A stretch of 34,253 bases of DNA from Salidesulfovibrio brasiliensis JCM 12178 (GTDB lineage Bacteria; Desulfobacterota; Desulfovibrionia; Desulfovibrionales; Desulfovibrionaceae). Positions 11,871 to 20,717 of the stretch are shown one piece after another. The stretch spans positions 1 to 34,253 of the forward strand of contig NZ_BBCB01000029.1 of the NCBI RefSeq assembly GCF_001311825.1. Reading direction: 5' to 3'. Position numbers and translations under genes: made by a program. The notes beneath the pieces are model-generated. The model had not been told where the DNA came from, made no database searches, and was given only the letters and a program-made list of their open reading frames with translations. Position 1 is the stretch's first letter. Every line of letters starts with the position of its first letter.

Positions 11871-11900
11871 ACTATACACGCATTTTGGCAAATGTCTAAA
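11871..11900 (-). promoter_or_regulatory. Putative promoter of the S24-type repressor
   Basis: Read on the minus strand, TTTAGA (11895-11900) and TATAGT (11871-11876) are 18 bases apart. The -35 box overlaps a CTAAA that is repeated as inverted TTTAG at 11928-11932, a possible operator pair for autoregulation. Confidence 0.42.
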
Positions 11901-11918
11901 GCGATATGGCTTTTTGTG

Positions 11919-11948
11919 TTGACAAAAGTTTAGTCGTCTGACAAATAT
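11919..11948 (+). promoter_or_regulatory. Putative promoter of the DUF5675-like operon
   Basis: A perfect TTGACA at 11919-11924 is followed after 18 bases by AAATAT (11943-11948). Ribosome site GGGAGG (11955-11960) and ATG 11966 follow very closely, so a nearly leaderless message is possible. The inverted TTTAG element lies inside the spacer. Confidence 0.4.
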
Positions 11949-11965
11949 CAGCGCGGGAGGAAAAG

Positions 11966-12388
11966 ATGAAACCACTTGTAAGCATTGTACGGATTGAGGA
12001 ATCGAGTGACGGCACCTTTGGCGTTCTCTCGTTGGCAGGGCGGGCGTTCTGCGTGACTCTGGAGTGCCCGAATATGGACAACCGGCAATTTATGTCCTGC
12101 ATCCCGGCGGGGCGGTATTCGTGCCGCCGGGTGCTTTCGCCACGGCATGGCCATACGTTCGAGATTGCGGGCGTGCCGGGGCGGGACGCCATTCTCTTCC
12201 ATAGCGGGAATATCGTGGAGGACACCTCGGGATGCATCCTGCTTGGCCGTCGGTTCGGCTCCTTGGGCGCACATCGAGGCATTCTTGCCTCGGCTGACGC
12301 CATGGACGAGTTTCTGGCAACCCTTGCCGGGGAAGATTCCTTCGAGGTTGAGATTATCGGATGTCGTACACTTGCGGAGGCGGCATGA
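11966..12388 (+). CDS. DUF5675-like protein (phage-associated)
   Basis: The protein has 140 residues. The pattern TFGVLSLAGRAFCVTLECP, then IPAGRYSCRRVLSPRHGHTFEIAGVPGR and LFHSGNIVEDTSGCILLG, matches DUF5675 proteins, which occur in phages and near lysis or structural genes. Biochemical function is unknown. GGGAGG precedes the ATG at a good distance. Its stop overlaps the start of the next gene as ATGA. Position opposite an S24-type repressor supports a prophage or phage-derived origin (inference). Confidence 0.68.
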   Translation: MKPLVSIVRIEESSDGTFGVLSLAGRAFCVTLECPNMDNRQFMSCIPAGRYSCRRVLSPRHGHTFEIAGVPGRDAILFHSGNIVEDTSGCILLGRRFGSLGAHRGILASADAMDEFLATLAGEDSFEVEIIGCRTLAEAA

Positions 12389-12666
12389 CGATTATTTGTC
12401 TGAAAGGAGCCAAGCAGATTTGCGAGGCAATCGGCGAGAGTCACAAGGAGATCATGCATCTGGTGGTGGAGGAAGGGCTGCCAGCGTGGAAGCGGCGCGG
12501 CCGGGGCGGCTGGCGCGCATTGCCCGACGACCTGCGCGACTGGGTGCGAAAGCAGCGCGACAGGAACATCGCGGAGATGTTTGAACGCGAGGCGGAACTG
12601 GCCCGGCGCAAGCGTAGGAGTACGGCTGTTCGTCGATTCTATGCCGAACCTGCCATGTGCCGTTGA
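12385..12666 (+). CDS. Small HTH-like basic protein
   Basis: The protein has 93 residues. The first 50 (CLKGAKQICEAIGESHKEIMHLV, then LPAWKRRGRGGWRALPDDLRDWV) look like a winged or MerR/excisionase-type helix-turn-helix. A basic tail follows (AELARRKRRST). It begins inside the stop of the DUF5675-like gene (ATGA), so translation is probably coupled. It probably binds DNA, perhaps as a phage terminase-small-subunit or excisionase relative, but I cannot choose. The 3' end overlaps the convergent lipoprotein frame. Confidence 0.55.
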   Translation: MTIICLKGAKQICEAIGESHKEIMHLVVEEGLPAWKRRGRGGWRALPDDLRDWVRKQRDRNIAEMFEREAELARRKRRSTAVRRFYAEPAMCR

Positions 12667-13312
12667 TGCCGCGGCGGGAATCCGGGACCTGAATCCGCAG
12701 GGAGTCCTGTGCCTCGACGAGCATGCGATCGAGTTGTCGGAACCGGCGTTCGCGCTGGAGCACGGTGGGCGGTTCGGCCCTGACCGGCTTCGGATTGGCT
12801 GCGATAACGGTTTCCGGCTCGGGCGAGGCGGGTTCTGGAGCTGCTGCATGCGGTGCCGGGGTCGATGTCTTGGCGGGTCTGATGCGGTTCGGCTCGCCTT
12901 GCGCCCTGACTTCAGGTGCAGGTTTCGGTAGCCGGACCGATTCGATGGCGGCAAGCTGAAGCGGGTGTGGGGAGGTGTCTGTTGACCTGACTGGCGGCAA
13001 CTCCAACCCGGAAGCAGGAAGATGCGAGACCGGAATCTCCGGCACGTTTGCGGCCAGCTGGATCGGGGCCTGCTCGGGTTTGTCGGGAACCAGCCACGCG
13101 ATCTTGTCTTCAATGACTTCGCCGGGGTTCTTGTCGTTGACGGCGTAGTGATATGAATATTCACCCAGTGTGTAGGCCGCGCTTGCGTACTGCACGGGGC
13201 CGCCGACGAACATACTTCCCGCACCAAGCAGCATGTTTATGGCCAGACAGCCGGGCAGCACGGCAGCCGCCAACGCCACCAGCGTCGTTCGTATGACGGT
13301 TTTGCGTTTCAT
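12452..13312 (-). CDS. Lipoprotein of unknown function; C-terminus doubtful
   Basis: The N-terminus is a clear lipoprotein signal: basic MKRK, a hydrophobic stretch, and lipobox VLPGC, so the protein is probably membrane-anchored outside the cytoplasm. LLGAGSMFVGGPVQYASAAY is followed by a long Pro/Ala-rich linker (about 85-190). I do not recognise a family. As read, the frame runs 215 bases into the convergent HTH gene, and its last 60 or so residues look non-coding. One added base near 12690 (for example CCC in place of CC within GGTCCCGG) would end it at a TAG at 12639-12641, leaving about 224 residues and only a 28-base overlap. Confidence 0.6.
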   Translation of the reverse strand: MKRKTVIRTTLVALAAAVLPGCLAINMLLGAGSMFVGGPVQYASAAYTLGEYSYHYAVNDKNPGEVIEDKIAWLVPDKPEQAPIQLAANVPEIPVSHLPASGLELPPVRSTDTSPHPLQLAAIESVRLPKPAPEVRAQGEPNRIRPAKTSTPAPHAAAPEPASPEPETVIAANPKPVRAEPPTVLQRERRFRQLDRMLVEAQDSLRIQVPDSRRGINGTWQVRHRIDEQPYSYACAGPVPPRVQTSPRCSCRAAFAPSRAGRRAMRASRPGRAASTLAALPPPPDA

Positions 13313-13344
13313 GCCTTTATGAAAGCAACAACCGTTCCCCTTTC

Positions 13345-13407
13345 AAAAAGAAAAGCGTAATCGGCGCATTGCGCCTGACACCGGTCCGGGGCATCCGGGC
13401 CGGTGTC
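13345..13407 (-). terminator. Tandem hairpins after the small secreted gene
   Basis: On the minus strand a GACACCGG stem (13377-13384 with 13400-13407, inner CCGG pair) is followed by GGCGC-AAT-GCGCC and then CTTTTCTTTTT. It lies ten bases after the stop at 13418. The T tract is seven bases from the second stem, so efficiency is uncertain. Confidence 0.5.
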
Positions 13408-13417
13408 CATTATTTGT

Positions 13418-13702
13418 CTATTGGGGCTTGCAGAGTCTACGGCAAATGTGGCCGTTGAAGGGGTTGGCAAAGGTGCGCGTCACGGCCTCGTCGCCTTCGA
13501 GCCTGCAGGTCACTTCGCCTTCGAATTCGCAAATCCAGCGGCTTTCGATGACCGCGCCCTTGACGCAGTCAAAGGTCCGGGTGCCGAAGTTGATTTCGTG
13601 CACAGAGCAAAAAAGGTCTTTGCGGATGGTGATGACTTCGTCCGCCATGGCGGCGGGAGCCATCGTCGCGACCAGAAGCAGGACGGCGATGAGGCGTATC
13701 AC
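13418..13702 (-). CDS. Small secreted cysteine-containing protein
   Basis: The protein has 94 residues. A signal peptide (LIAVLLLVATMAPAAMA) precedes a mature part of about 73 residues with six Cys (LFCSV, FDCVK, WICEF, VTCRL, HICRRLC), which suggests disulfides and a periplasmic location. I do not recognise the family. The start is GTG 13702, sharing GTGA with the stop of the upstream NlpC/P60 gene, and AGGAG lies upstream. It is probably co-expressed with the peptidase. Confidence 0.65.
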   Translation of the reverse strand: MIRLIAVLLLVATMAPAAMADEVITIRKDLFCSVHEINFGTRTFDCVKGAVIESRWICEFEGEVTCRLEGDEAVTRTFANPFNGHICRRLCKPQ

Positions 13703-15042
13703 GGCATGTCTCCTGTTGCGGGTTTGAGGTCGGTCACGCCCGTTACCGTGTCGATGAGCGGGCGTTCGATATCCGGCAGTTCACTGCCCGGAGAGAGTGT
13801 CGTCACCACGGCCTTGCCCACCACATGGCGACCTTCCTTGCCGTGGGAGCGGGTCTTCACGCCCCACATGGCGTGCAGTATGGCGGGTTCACCGTCATGA
13901 TTCCCGATGTAGAGCATGATATGGCCCGGACTGCGCACCAGCGTGAGGAACGGGGTGGCGGCTTCGGCAATGAAATCCTTTTTGAGCTGTGGAGCCATCA
14001 TGTCCATGGTCGTGAAGCGGCCGTGCTTCGCCTGCTGGCTGGAGTTTCTCGGCAGATAGATGCCGAAGGGTGTCATGATGTCCATGGTCAGCGCCGAGCA
14101 GTCGCGATCTTCGTAAAGACCGCCCCAGCCGTAGGGCTTGCCGAGAACCGCGTCGGCAATGGCCGCAAAATTGTCCGGCGTGGGAGCAAGCGGCTGATTG
14201 ACGGCAACGCCTTCGGGCAGCGCGGCAGGGATGGCGGCGGCCAGTCCGTCCGGCATCCGCACCGGGACCATGACGTTCAGCGGCCCGCCGTCCGCGTGGC
14301 CGTAGACCGGCAACACGGTGCCGACCCCTGCGGTGAGCCGGTAAATGCCGAATGCGTCGCGAACGGCTACATCATCTCGAATGAAGGCGGCGAGAGACTG
14401 GGCCTCGAAGTCCCTGCGGAAGCTCTCGTCCGCATAGGCGACGTCACGCACCGGAATCCAGCCGAAGGCGTAGCGGCATTCGGCCAGCACGTATCGGCCG
14501 TCCGCGCTGCTGTGCGTGACGAAAAGCGGCGTCCCGGCGGGGACGAGCGTGTTCTGGTTGTAGTCAAAGGGGAACCCTTCCCCGGCTTTGGAGAAGTCAT
14601 AGAAGACCGGCTCGTTGGTGGGCAGCGCGCGCATGGAGGTCATCTCCAGCGTCACGGCCGGGCGGGCCATGCTGGGATAGGTCTCTGGCTGTGAAGCCTC
14701 GCGCATTCGCTCCAGCCACGAGTCATCCCGGTGGCGGGTGTTCTGTCCGTAGAGCGCTTTTCCCTTGAAGCGGTCCAGCGCCCAGAAAGCCCAGTCGGGC
14801 GGGGTCTGAGCGGCTTCCCGGTGCCACGGGGCAAAGTGCCGTTTCAAAAAGTCCGCGTACATGACCGCCTGAACCGCCGGAGAGAGCAGCGGCTTGTCGC
14901 CGGGCAGGCCGTGGTATGCCCCGGCGTTCTGGGGCATGGTTCTGACGTCCGCGATGGGCCGGTCGAGCTTGGGCGCACAGGCCGCCAGCAGCAGGGCGAC
15001 GAGGCCGAGAACGATGGAGTTTCGGATAGGAAAGACGAGCAT
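13699..15042 (-). CDS. NlpC/P60-family lipoprotein peptidase with SH3-like domains
   Basis: The protein has 447 residues from ATG 15042. The signal peptide ends in lipobox LLAAC, so it is a lipoprotein. The middle carries SH3-like regions (MRALPTNEPVFYDFSKAGEGFPFDY; VLAECRYAFGWIPVRDVAYADE). The C-terminal catalytic domain shows DRDCSAL (Cys about 315), SPGHIMLYIG (His) and ILHAMWG (third polar residue). Such enzymes cleave peptide bonds in peptidoglycan stems, typically gamma-D-Glu-diaminopimelate. The start has no clear ribosome site; a GTG at 15108 in the same frame is less likely because it would put residues before the signal peptide. The dapF gene lies upstream on the same strand. Confidence 0.88.
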   Translation of the reverse strand: MLVFPIRNSIVLGLVALLLAACAPKLDRPIADVRTMPQNAGAYHGLPGDKPLLSPAVQAVMYADFLKRHFAPWHREAAQTPPDWAFWALDRFKGKALYGQNTRHRDDSWLERMREASQPETYPSMARPAVTLEMTSMRALPTNEPVFYDFSKAGEGFPFDYNQNTLVPAGTPLFVTHSSADGRYVLAECRYAFGWIPVRDVAYADESFRRDFEAQSLAAFIRDDVAVRDAFGIYRLTAGVGTVLPVYGHADGGPLNVMVPVRMPDGLAAAIPAALPEGVAVNQPLAPTPDNFAAIADAVLGKPYGWGGLYEDRDCSALTMDIMTPFGIYLPRNSSQQAKHGRFTTMDMMAPQLKKDFIAEAATPFLTLVRSPGHIMLYIGNHDGEPAILHAMWGVKTRSHGKEGRHVVGKAVVTTLSPGSELPDIERPLIDTVTGVTDLKPATGDMP

Positions 15043-15152
15043 GGAACAATGTGAATCGTTTCGGCGGGCTGTGTCAAGGAGGCGAGCAAAATTATACCGC
15101 TCTCTCACTGCGTTGTGAAATGCGTTGCTGCGGTGGCCTGTATTTTTCCAAT

Positions 15153-15191
15153 CAAAAGAAAAACGGCACGACGCATTGCGCCGTGCCGTTT
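15153..15191 (-). terminator. Intrinsic terminator after dapF
   Basis: A 10-base stem AAACGGCACG (15161-15170) with CGTGCCGTTT (15182-15191) is followed on the minus strand by TTCTTTTG. It lies about 20 bases after the dapF stop. Confidence 0.8.
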
Positions 15192-15212
15192 GTGTGTACG
15201 TATGCGGTCAGG

Positions 15213-16073
15213 CTAGGGCAGCTTGAGGCCCATTGCGGCAGGATAGAGTTCACCCTTGAACACGAGTGTGGCCGCGCCCTGCAGGAAGACATTGTCATTT
15301 TCAAGGGAGATGGTCAGCACCTCCTTGCCGCTGGTGGTCAGGGCTGCGGTGGGTGCGGTGAGGCCAAGCTCATGCGCCACGAGCTGCGTTGCCGCCGCGC
15401 CGGTGCCGCAGGCGTAGGTCTCGTCCTCCACGCCGCGCTCGTAGGTGCGAAGCAGCATGGTGTTTTCGTCGATGACCTGCGCGAAGTTGGCGTTGGTCCC
15501 GGCCGGTGCAAAGTGCTCGTGGTAGCGGATGGCCGCGCCGAGCTTCTTGATGTCCACGGCCGAGACGTCGTCGAGGAAGACGACCGCGTGGGGCACGCCG
15601 GTGTCCGCAAAATGCACGGTGATGGTCTCGCCGTTCAGGTCCAGCGCGGTATTGAGCGAGGTGCCTTGGGGCGGGGTCAGCTGCACTTTCACTTCTCCGG
15701 CCTGCGGGCCTTCGGTGATGACTTCGGCCTTGATGGGCCCGGCGTCGGTTCCGAAGGTGTGCTCGCGCGGGGCGATACCAAGCTCAAAGGCAAGGCGTCC
15801 CATGCAGCGGGAGGCGTTGCCGCACATTTCGGCGCGGCTGCCGTCGTTGTTGTAGAAGTGCCAGCGATAGTCGAGGCCGGAGCCTTCCGGGGCGTTGTCG
15901 ATGAAAAACAGTCCGTCGGCACAGACGCCGAAGGCGCGGGCGCAGACTTTCTCGGCCCACTCGGCCATGTCGGCTTCGGGGACGTTCAGTTCGCGGTTGT
16001 CGATGACCACGAAGTCGTTCCCGCAGCCCTGCATCTTGAAAAAGGGCACGCTCTGCCCGAAGAAATCGCTCAT
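15213..16073 (-). CDS. dapF: Diaminopimelate epimerase
   Basis: The protein has 286 residues, a normal length. DapF interconverts LL- and meso-diaminopimelate in the lysine and peptidoglycan precursor pathway, without a cofactor, using two Cys. Both sites are present: EMCGNASRC (Cys 84) and YACGTGAAA (Cys 222). The first motif has Ala where many family members have Gly (CGNG). FFKMQGCGNDFVVID is the usual N-terminus. ATG 16073 has GGAG nine bases upstream; the frame is open further upstream but lacks family similarity there. A terminator follows. Confidence 0.96.
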   Translation of the reverse strand: MSDFFGQSVPFFKMQGCGNDFVVIDNRELNVPEADMAEWAEKVCARAFGVCADGLFFIDNAPEGSGLDYRWHFYNNDGSRAEMCGNASRCMGRLAFELGIAPREHTFGTDAGPIKAEVITEGPQAGEVKVQLTPPQGTSLNTALDLNGETITVHFADTGVPHAVVFLDDVSAVDIKKLGAAIRYHEHFAPAGTNANFAQVIDENTMLLRTYERGVEDETYACGTGAAATQLVAHELGLTAPTAALTTSGKEVLTISLENDNVFLQGAATLVFKGELYPAAMGLKLP

Positions 16074-16162
16074 TGGTGCGGTCTCCGTTGGTTGCTGTTT
16101 TTGCGGAACGTGTTCCGCCGTATCAAGCGTTGCGTGTCGCGGTGCGAATGTCAAGCCGGAGC

Positions 16163-17085
16163 TTACGGCTTGAGCTGTGAGACCAGCATACCCACCAGCA
16201 TCAGCCCGCAGCCGATGAGGGCGCGGACCGTGAGTATCTCCCCGAGCATCAGGAAGCCGCCGATGGCCGCGAACACGGATTCAAGGCTCAGGATGATGGC
16301 GGCGTGGGCCGCGTTGGCGTTGCGCTGGGCCACCACCTGCAGGGTGTAGGCCACGCCCACGGACATGAGGCCTCCGTACAGAATGGGGATGGCCGCGCCG
16401 CTGAGACCCGCGAGGGTGATCTCCTCGGTGGCCAACGCGCCGACCATGCTCAGGACCGCGCAGGTGGCAAACTGGACGCTGGAGAGCTTGACCGCGTCCA
16501 CGCCGTCCATGCCGGGGGAGAGCTTGCCGATCATCAGGACGTGGACGGCCCAGAACACGGCGCTGACGAGCACGAGGATGTCGCCGAAGTCCACGGTCAT
16601 GTCGCCCGTGACAGAGAGCAGGTACATGCCGATCACGGCGAGGCCGCAGCCCATCCATGATCCCAGCCCGGCCCGCTGGCCGATCATCAGCCCCATGAGC
16701 GGTACGAAGACCACGTAGAGCCCGGTGATGAATCCGGCCTTGCCCGCGTGGTGGGAGCCACGCCGAAGCTCTCCAGAAGCGGGGCGGCAAGCCCGAGCTG
16801 CTGGAAGGTGGAACCGAGAAACAAGGCGCCGCCGAGGATGATGCCGCCCTTGATGAGGGCTGGCGTGGGTGTGGGGGTGGCGACGGGCGTGGTGGCCACG
16901 GAACGCTGGCGTTCCATGACGCGGATGAGGGGCACGAGGCTGATGGCCCCGAGCGTGAAGCGGACGCCGTTGAAGGTCAGCGGCCCGACATGGTCCATGC
17001 CCACCCGCTGGGCCACGAAGGCGAAACCCCATATGGCGGCGGTGATGAAAAGCAGGACGTCGGCCCGGAGCGAGCGGGTATTCAT
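16163..17085 (-). CDS. EamA/DMT-family transporter; one frameshift
   Basis: The corrected product is about 307 residues with about ten membrane segments in two EamA halves. It starts LLFITAAIWGFAFVAQRVGM and ends LIGCGLMLVGMLVSQLKP. Family members export or import metabolites such as amino acids; the substrate is not predictable here. ATG 17085 has AAGGAG upstream. The frame breaks near 16745: VAPTT is followed in another frame by AGKAGFITGLYVV, a typical junction in this family, restored by one added G. As read, the N-terminal piece stops at 16687 and the C-terminal piece has no start. Confidence 0.85.
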
Positions 17086-17247
17086 GAGCGGTCTCCTTCC
17101 AGTCTCCTTTCGAAATCGGTGAATAGCCTGAAAACTCGCGGAGTTCAAGCAATCGCGGCAGAATATGTCTTTTCAGGCCGAATGAAAGCTGCTACCGGGA
17201 CGGGCAGGACGCCGCATGCATCCGGTGTCCACAATCATGGAGGACTC

Positions 17248-18363
17248 ATGACCGTCGGACACCGTCTCATACGCATACTCGTCGCCACTCTGCCATTGCT
17301 CGTGCTTTCGCTTAATGCTCTGGCCGCCGACATGAACGATCTGCACGCGTCCTGTGCCAAGGCTTCTCTGGCTTTTGAGGAGGACAGGTTCAAGGATACC
17401 CTGAAATACGCCTCCCAGTGTCTGGGCGATGACCAGACGCCGCCGGAGGTCAAAGGGGCGATGTATCTGGTGCGCGGCAGCGCGAACGTCAATCTTGACG
17501 ACGCAGAGGCTGCGGTCGTGGACTTCTCCCGGGCCGCGGAGCTTTGCCCTGACCCGAGCAACGCCCTGATGGGCCGCGCCATGACCTAATATATGCTTGA
17601 GCAGCCGCGTAAGGCGCTCGCAGATTTCGACAGGCTGGTCGAATTACATCCCGGCATGGTGAACCTGTGGCTGAACCGTGCCCGTTGCCGGGCCGGCCTG
17701 AAGATGCGTGAAGAAGCCCTCGCCGATTACGACAAAGTGCTTGAGTTGGGGATGAAAGACATCTCGGTCTACAAGGAGCGCGGCATCATGTTCAGCGAAC
17801 TGGGGCGCAAGAAAGAGGCCGTGGAGAGCTTCACGAAAGCCATGGCCATCGGCGCGAAGGATGCCATGCTCTTTGTGAACCGCGGTGCCGCGTACATGAG
17901 CCTCGGAGACACCGAAGCCGCCATCAGGGACTACTCGAAGGCTGTGATGATCGATCCCGCCAACAGCGGCGCCTTCAGCAACCGCGCGCTTGCCTTCATC
18001 AAGCTGGGGCATCACCAGGAGGCCCGCGCCGACCTTCGCGAAGCGGCGGTGTTGGATTCCAAACGCGGTGTGGCGCTGGCTATTCTCGCCAAGCTGTATG
18101 CCACCACCGACAAGGGATTCAAGGACATACCCCACGCGATGAATCTGGCGCAGAAGGCCGTAGCCATGAACAACGCGCCGTTTACGTTGCAGTCGCTTGC
18201 GCTGGTGCATGCGGCGGCCGGGGATTTCGACAAGGCCGTCAGCGTGCAGACTGAGGCGCTGAACGCGCTGCGGGAGAGCGGCATGGATACCGCATACTAC
18301 GAACGCACACTCGCTATGTACCGCAAGGGCGAGGTGGCCGACCCCTTTCCAGACTCCCCCTAG
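17248..18363 (+). pseudogene. Secreted TPR-repeat protein interrupted by an in-frame TAA
   Basis: A signal peptide (LVATLPLLVLSLNALA) leads into TPR repeats that continue in the same frame to 18363, for example ALADYDKVLELGMKD, AVESFTKAMAIG and AIRDYSKAVMIDPANSGAFSNRALAF. Total length would be 371 residues, close to the paralogue at 18723. At 17587-17589 the sequence reads ATG-ACC-TAA-TAT-ATG where a Tyr codon would fit the repeat. An ATG four bases after the stop could allow reinitiation, but the second half would lack a signal peptide. GGAGGA precedes ATG 17248. TPR proteins are scaffolds; partners are unknown. Confidence 0.8.
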
Positions 18364-18381
18364 TCGTCTGCCGGAGCGTTG

Positions 18382-18702
18382 ATGCGAAGTCTTCTGAGAG
18401 CCCTATTTTTCGGAGGCTTGTTTCTCGTTTTTTCGGGGGCGGCAGTCGCTGTGCAGTCGCCCTGCGACAGGGCCATTGCCGAGTACAAGGCCGGGAAGAA
18501 TTTCGACGCCTGTATTGAGGAGGCCGCCCCAGAAGACGGAAATCTGCTGACCATGGTGTGGGCCGGACAGTTCGGCAAGGCAGCGGACGCGCAGGCCGAG
18601 GCTGTCAGGCTCGGCCCCGGGCAGGGCAGCGAACACGTGGAAATGATGAAAACGCTTGAGTCCTACCGCAAGCGGGAGATTCGCAAGGCGCTCTTTTTGT
18701 AG
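18382..18702 (+). CDS. Small secreted protein of the TPR cluster
   Basis: The protein has 106 residues with a signal peptide (FFGGLFLVFSGAAVA). The mature part CDRAIAEYKAGKNFDACIEEA, then QFGKAADAQAEAVRLGPG, is helical and resembles one or two degenerate TPR units. GGAG precedes ATG 18382. It sits 18 bases after the preceding TPR gene and 20 before the next, so the three form one operon. Function is unknown. Confidence 0.68.
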   Translation: MRSLLRALFFGGLFLVFSGAAVAVQSPCDRAIAEYKAGKNFDACIEEAAPEDGNLLTMVWAGQFGKAADAQAEAVRLGPGQGSEHVEMMKTLESYRKREIRKALFL

Positions 18703-18722
18703 CGCAGAAAGTGGAGAGACAT

Positions 18723-19826
18723 ATGCGGCGATACGGATTGTTTTTCGTGATGGTTTTCTTTGCGGCGGTGTTTGCCGTTTCTGTCCCGGCGCAGGCAGAA
18801 TCCGGCGACGTTCCCGCTGCGTGCGGCAAGATTCGCGAGGCGCTTGATGCCAAGAACTACGAGGCCGTGGTGAGCCTGAGCACCGAATGCCTCAAGGCGG
18901 AGAATCTGGATGATTCGTCCCGGCAGATGGCCATTGCCACCCGCGGTCTGGCAAATGAAAGACTGCGACGTTTGAAGGACGCCTTGCGGGATTACAGTCA
19001 GGCCATCGTCATGCCCGATCCGTGGATCCAGCTCTATTCGCACCGGGCGACGGTCTACTATGAACTGGGCATGAAAAACGAGGCGTTTCTTGATTTGGAC
19101 GCCATGGTCCGCATCTGGCCCGGCAGTGCCATGGCTCACGGAAAACGCGGGTTCATGCACTCCGTTGAGCGACGGTACAGGAAAGCCCTGCCTGACTTGG
19201 ACAGGTCCATCGAGCTGGACCCGAAGAACGCCAACATGTTTAACACCCGCGGGTATGTTCATGACCGGCTGGGCGACATGGACCGCGCCATCGCGGACTA
19301 TACCGAGGCCATCCGTCTCAGGCCGGACTATGCCATGCACCACAGCAATCGCGGCAACGCCCACCGGGCCGCCGGGAACATGGAGCAGGCCATCGGGGAC
19401 TTCACCGAGGCCATCAGGCTTTCGCCACAAGACGAGCGCGTCTACTGCAACCGGGGCATTGCGTATTGCGACATGGGACAGTTCGGGAAAGGCATCGAGG
19501 ACTTCGTCAAGGCACTGGAACTGAAGCCCGGCGACATTCCGTCCCTTGCCAGCTTTGCCAAGGCGCTGGTGCTGGTGGATGACCCCGAAGCGCGCGACCC
19601 CATCCTTGCGCTCAAGCTGGCCGAAGCGGCCGTGGTCCGGGAGAAAAGCTCCCTGACCCTCAATGCGCTTGCGGCGGTGCACGCCGCAGCCGGGCGCTAC
19701 CGGTTGGCCACGAAATACACCGAGGACTCCCTTGCGGCGGCAAAGCAGTTCGGCAGGGACACCGGACGCATCGAAGCCTGCCTTTCGGCCTATCGCAGCA
19801 ACAGACGCTGCACGCCAGAGTTCTGA
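18723..19826 (+). CDS. Secreted TPR-repeat protein
   Basis: The protein has 367 residues. A signal peptide (LFFVMVFFAAVFAVSVPAQA) is followed by about seven TPR units, the clearest being NMFNTRGYVHDRLGDMDRAI, AMHHSNRGNAHRAAGNMEQA and VYCNRGIAYCDMGQFGKGI. It is a paralogue of the interrupted gene at 17248: similar length, and the same final region (TLNALAAVHAAAGRY against TLQSLALVHAAAGDF). ATG 18723 is preferred over an upstream GTG because GGAGAG lies just before it. It is probably periplasmic. Confidence 0.86.
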   Translation: MRRYGLFFVMVFFAAVFAVSVPAQAESGDVPAACGKIREALDAKNYEAVVSLSTECLKAENLDDSSRQMAIATRGLANERLRRLKDALRDYSQAIVMPDPWIQLYSHRATVYYELGMKNEAFLDLDAMVRIWPGSAMAHGKRGFMHSVERRYRKALPDLDRSIELDPKNANMFNTRGYVHDRLGDMDRAIADYTEAIRLRPDYAMHHSNRGNAHRAAGNMEQAIGDFTEAIRLSPQDERVYCNRGIAYCDMGQFGKGIEDFVKALELKPGDIPSLASFAKALVLVDDPEARDPILALKLAEAAVVREKSSLTLNALAAVHAAAGRYRLATKYTEDSLAAAKQFGRDTGRIEACLSAYRSNRRCTPEF

Positions 19827-19847
19827 TCCGGCAACGGGCCCTTTCTG

Positions 19848-20567
19848 CTACTTGTTGATGAACTTCGCGCCGATGCTTTCAAGCACGCCAGCCCGTTCGG
19901 AAACGGGCTTGTAACCCTCGTTGCCGTCCGTGAAGGAGCTGATGCCGTGGGCGCAGATCCACATGGGTGAAGCCGAGGTCAGGTGCTTGCGAACGTAGTC
20001 CAGCGCTTCACGCTGCTGTTTCGGCAGGTCGTCGGCTGCGGCGTATTCCTTGATTTTGGCGCGGAGCTTCGGGCCAAGCAGGTCGTTCAGGTAGCGAACA
20101 CCCTGCCGGGCGCTGGTGTCGCGGCACAGGGTGGCGTCCACCCGCGAGGCGAGGAACCCGCGTAGATACCACTGGAACGCGGCCTTGGTGTCGGTCTCGT
20201 CCAGCTTGTAGGACATGACGAAATAGAACGGCGCGGTCAGGTCGCCGATATTCCTCTCTATCCACTTCATTACAAAGGCGTCCTGTCCGGCCGGGGCGTA
20301 GCGGGCGATGTACGCGGCGGTGTTGAACGCGCCCTTTTCCACCAGTGCGTCAAGGTAGCTGCCGAGCGCCTCTTCGTTGGCGGCCAGCTTGGCGATGGCT
20401 TCTTTCTTGGGCTGATAGGTGAAGGCGGCCACGTCCGCATCCTTGGCAGGGACCTTGACCACCGTCCCGACACTGCCGGATTCGTAGTCCACCACGTCCG
20501 AAGCGGCGGACATGGTCGGGAGCACCAGAAGAGAGAGGACGAGAAGCAGCGGTATGAAGCGGGTCAT
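19848..20567 (-). CDS. Secreted protein of unknown function
   Basis: The protein has 239 residues with a signal peptide (LLLVLSLLVLPTMSAAS). The mature part is largely helical (LAANEEALGSYLDALVEKGAF; LRAKIKEYAAADDLPKQQ) with two Cys (TLCRD, MWICAHG). It is probably periplasmic. I do not recognise the family. AAAGGA precedes ATG 20567. It converges on the TPR operon and is divergent from the 128-residue gene at 20718. Confidence 0.7.
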   Translation of the reverse strand: MTRFIPLLLVLSLLVLPTMSAASDVVDYESGSVGTVVKVPAKDADVAAFTYQPKKEAIAKLAANEEALGSYLDALVEKGAFNTAAYIARYAPAGQDAFVMKWIERNIGDLTAPFYFVMSYKLDETDTKAAFQWYLRGFLASRVDATLCRDTSARQGVRYLNDLLGPKLRAKIKEYAAADDLPKQQREALDYVRKHLTSASPMWICAHGISSFTDGNEGYKPVSERAGVLESIGAKFINK

Positions 20568-20717
20568 TGGGGATCCTTTGCGTCATTGATTGGTTTGAAT
20601 GATCGATACACCGTACACGAACAGCCTTCCGGGAACAATACGATCAAGCCCCTATTGTTTTTTCCGGCCCGCGCCGATCAGAAGAACGGCATCTGAAATC
20701 AAGCACAAGGAGCGTGC

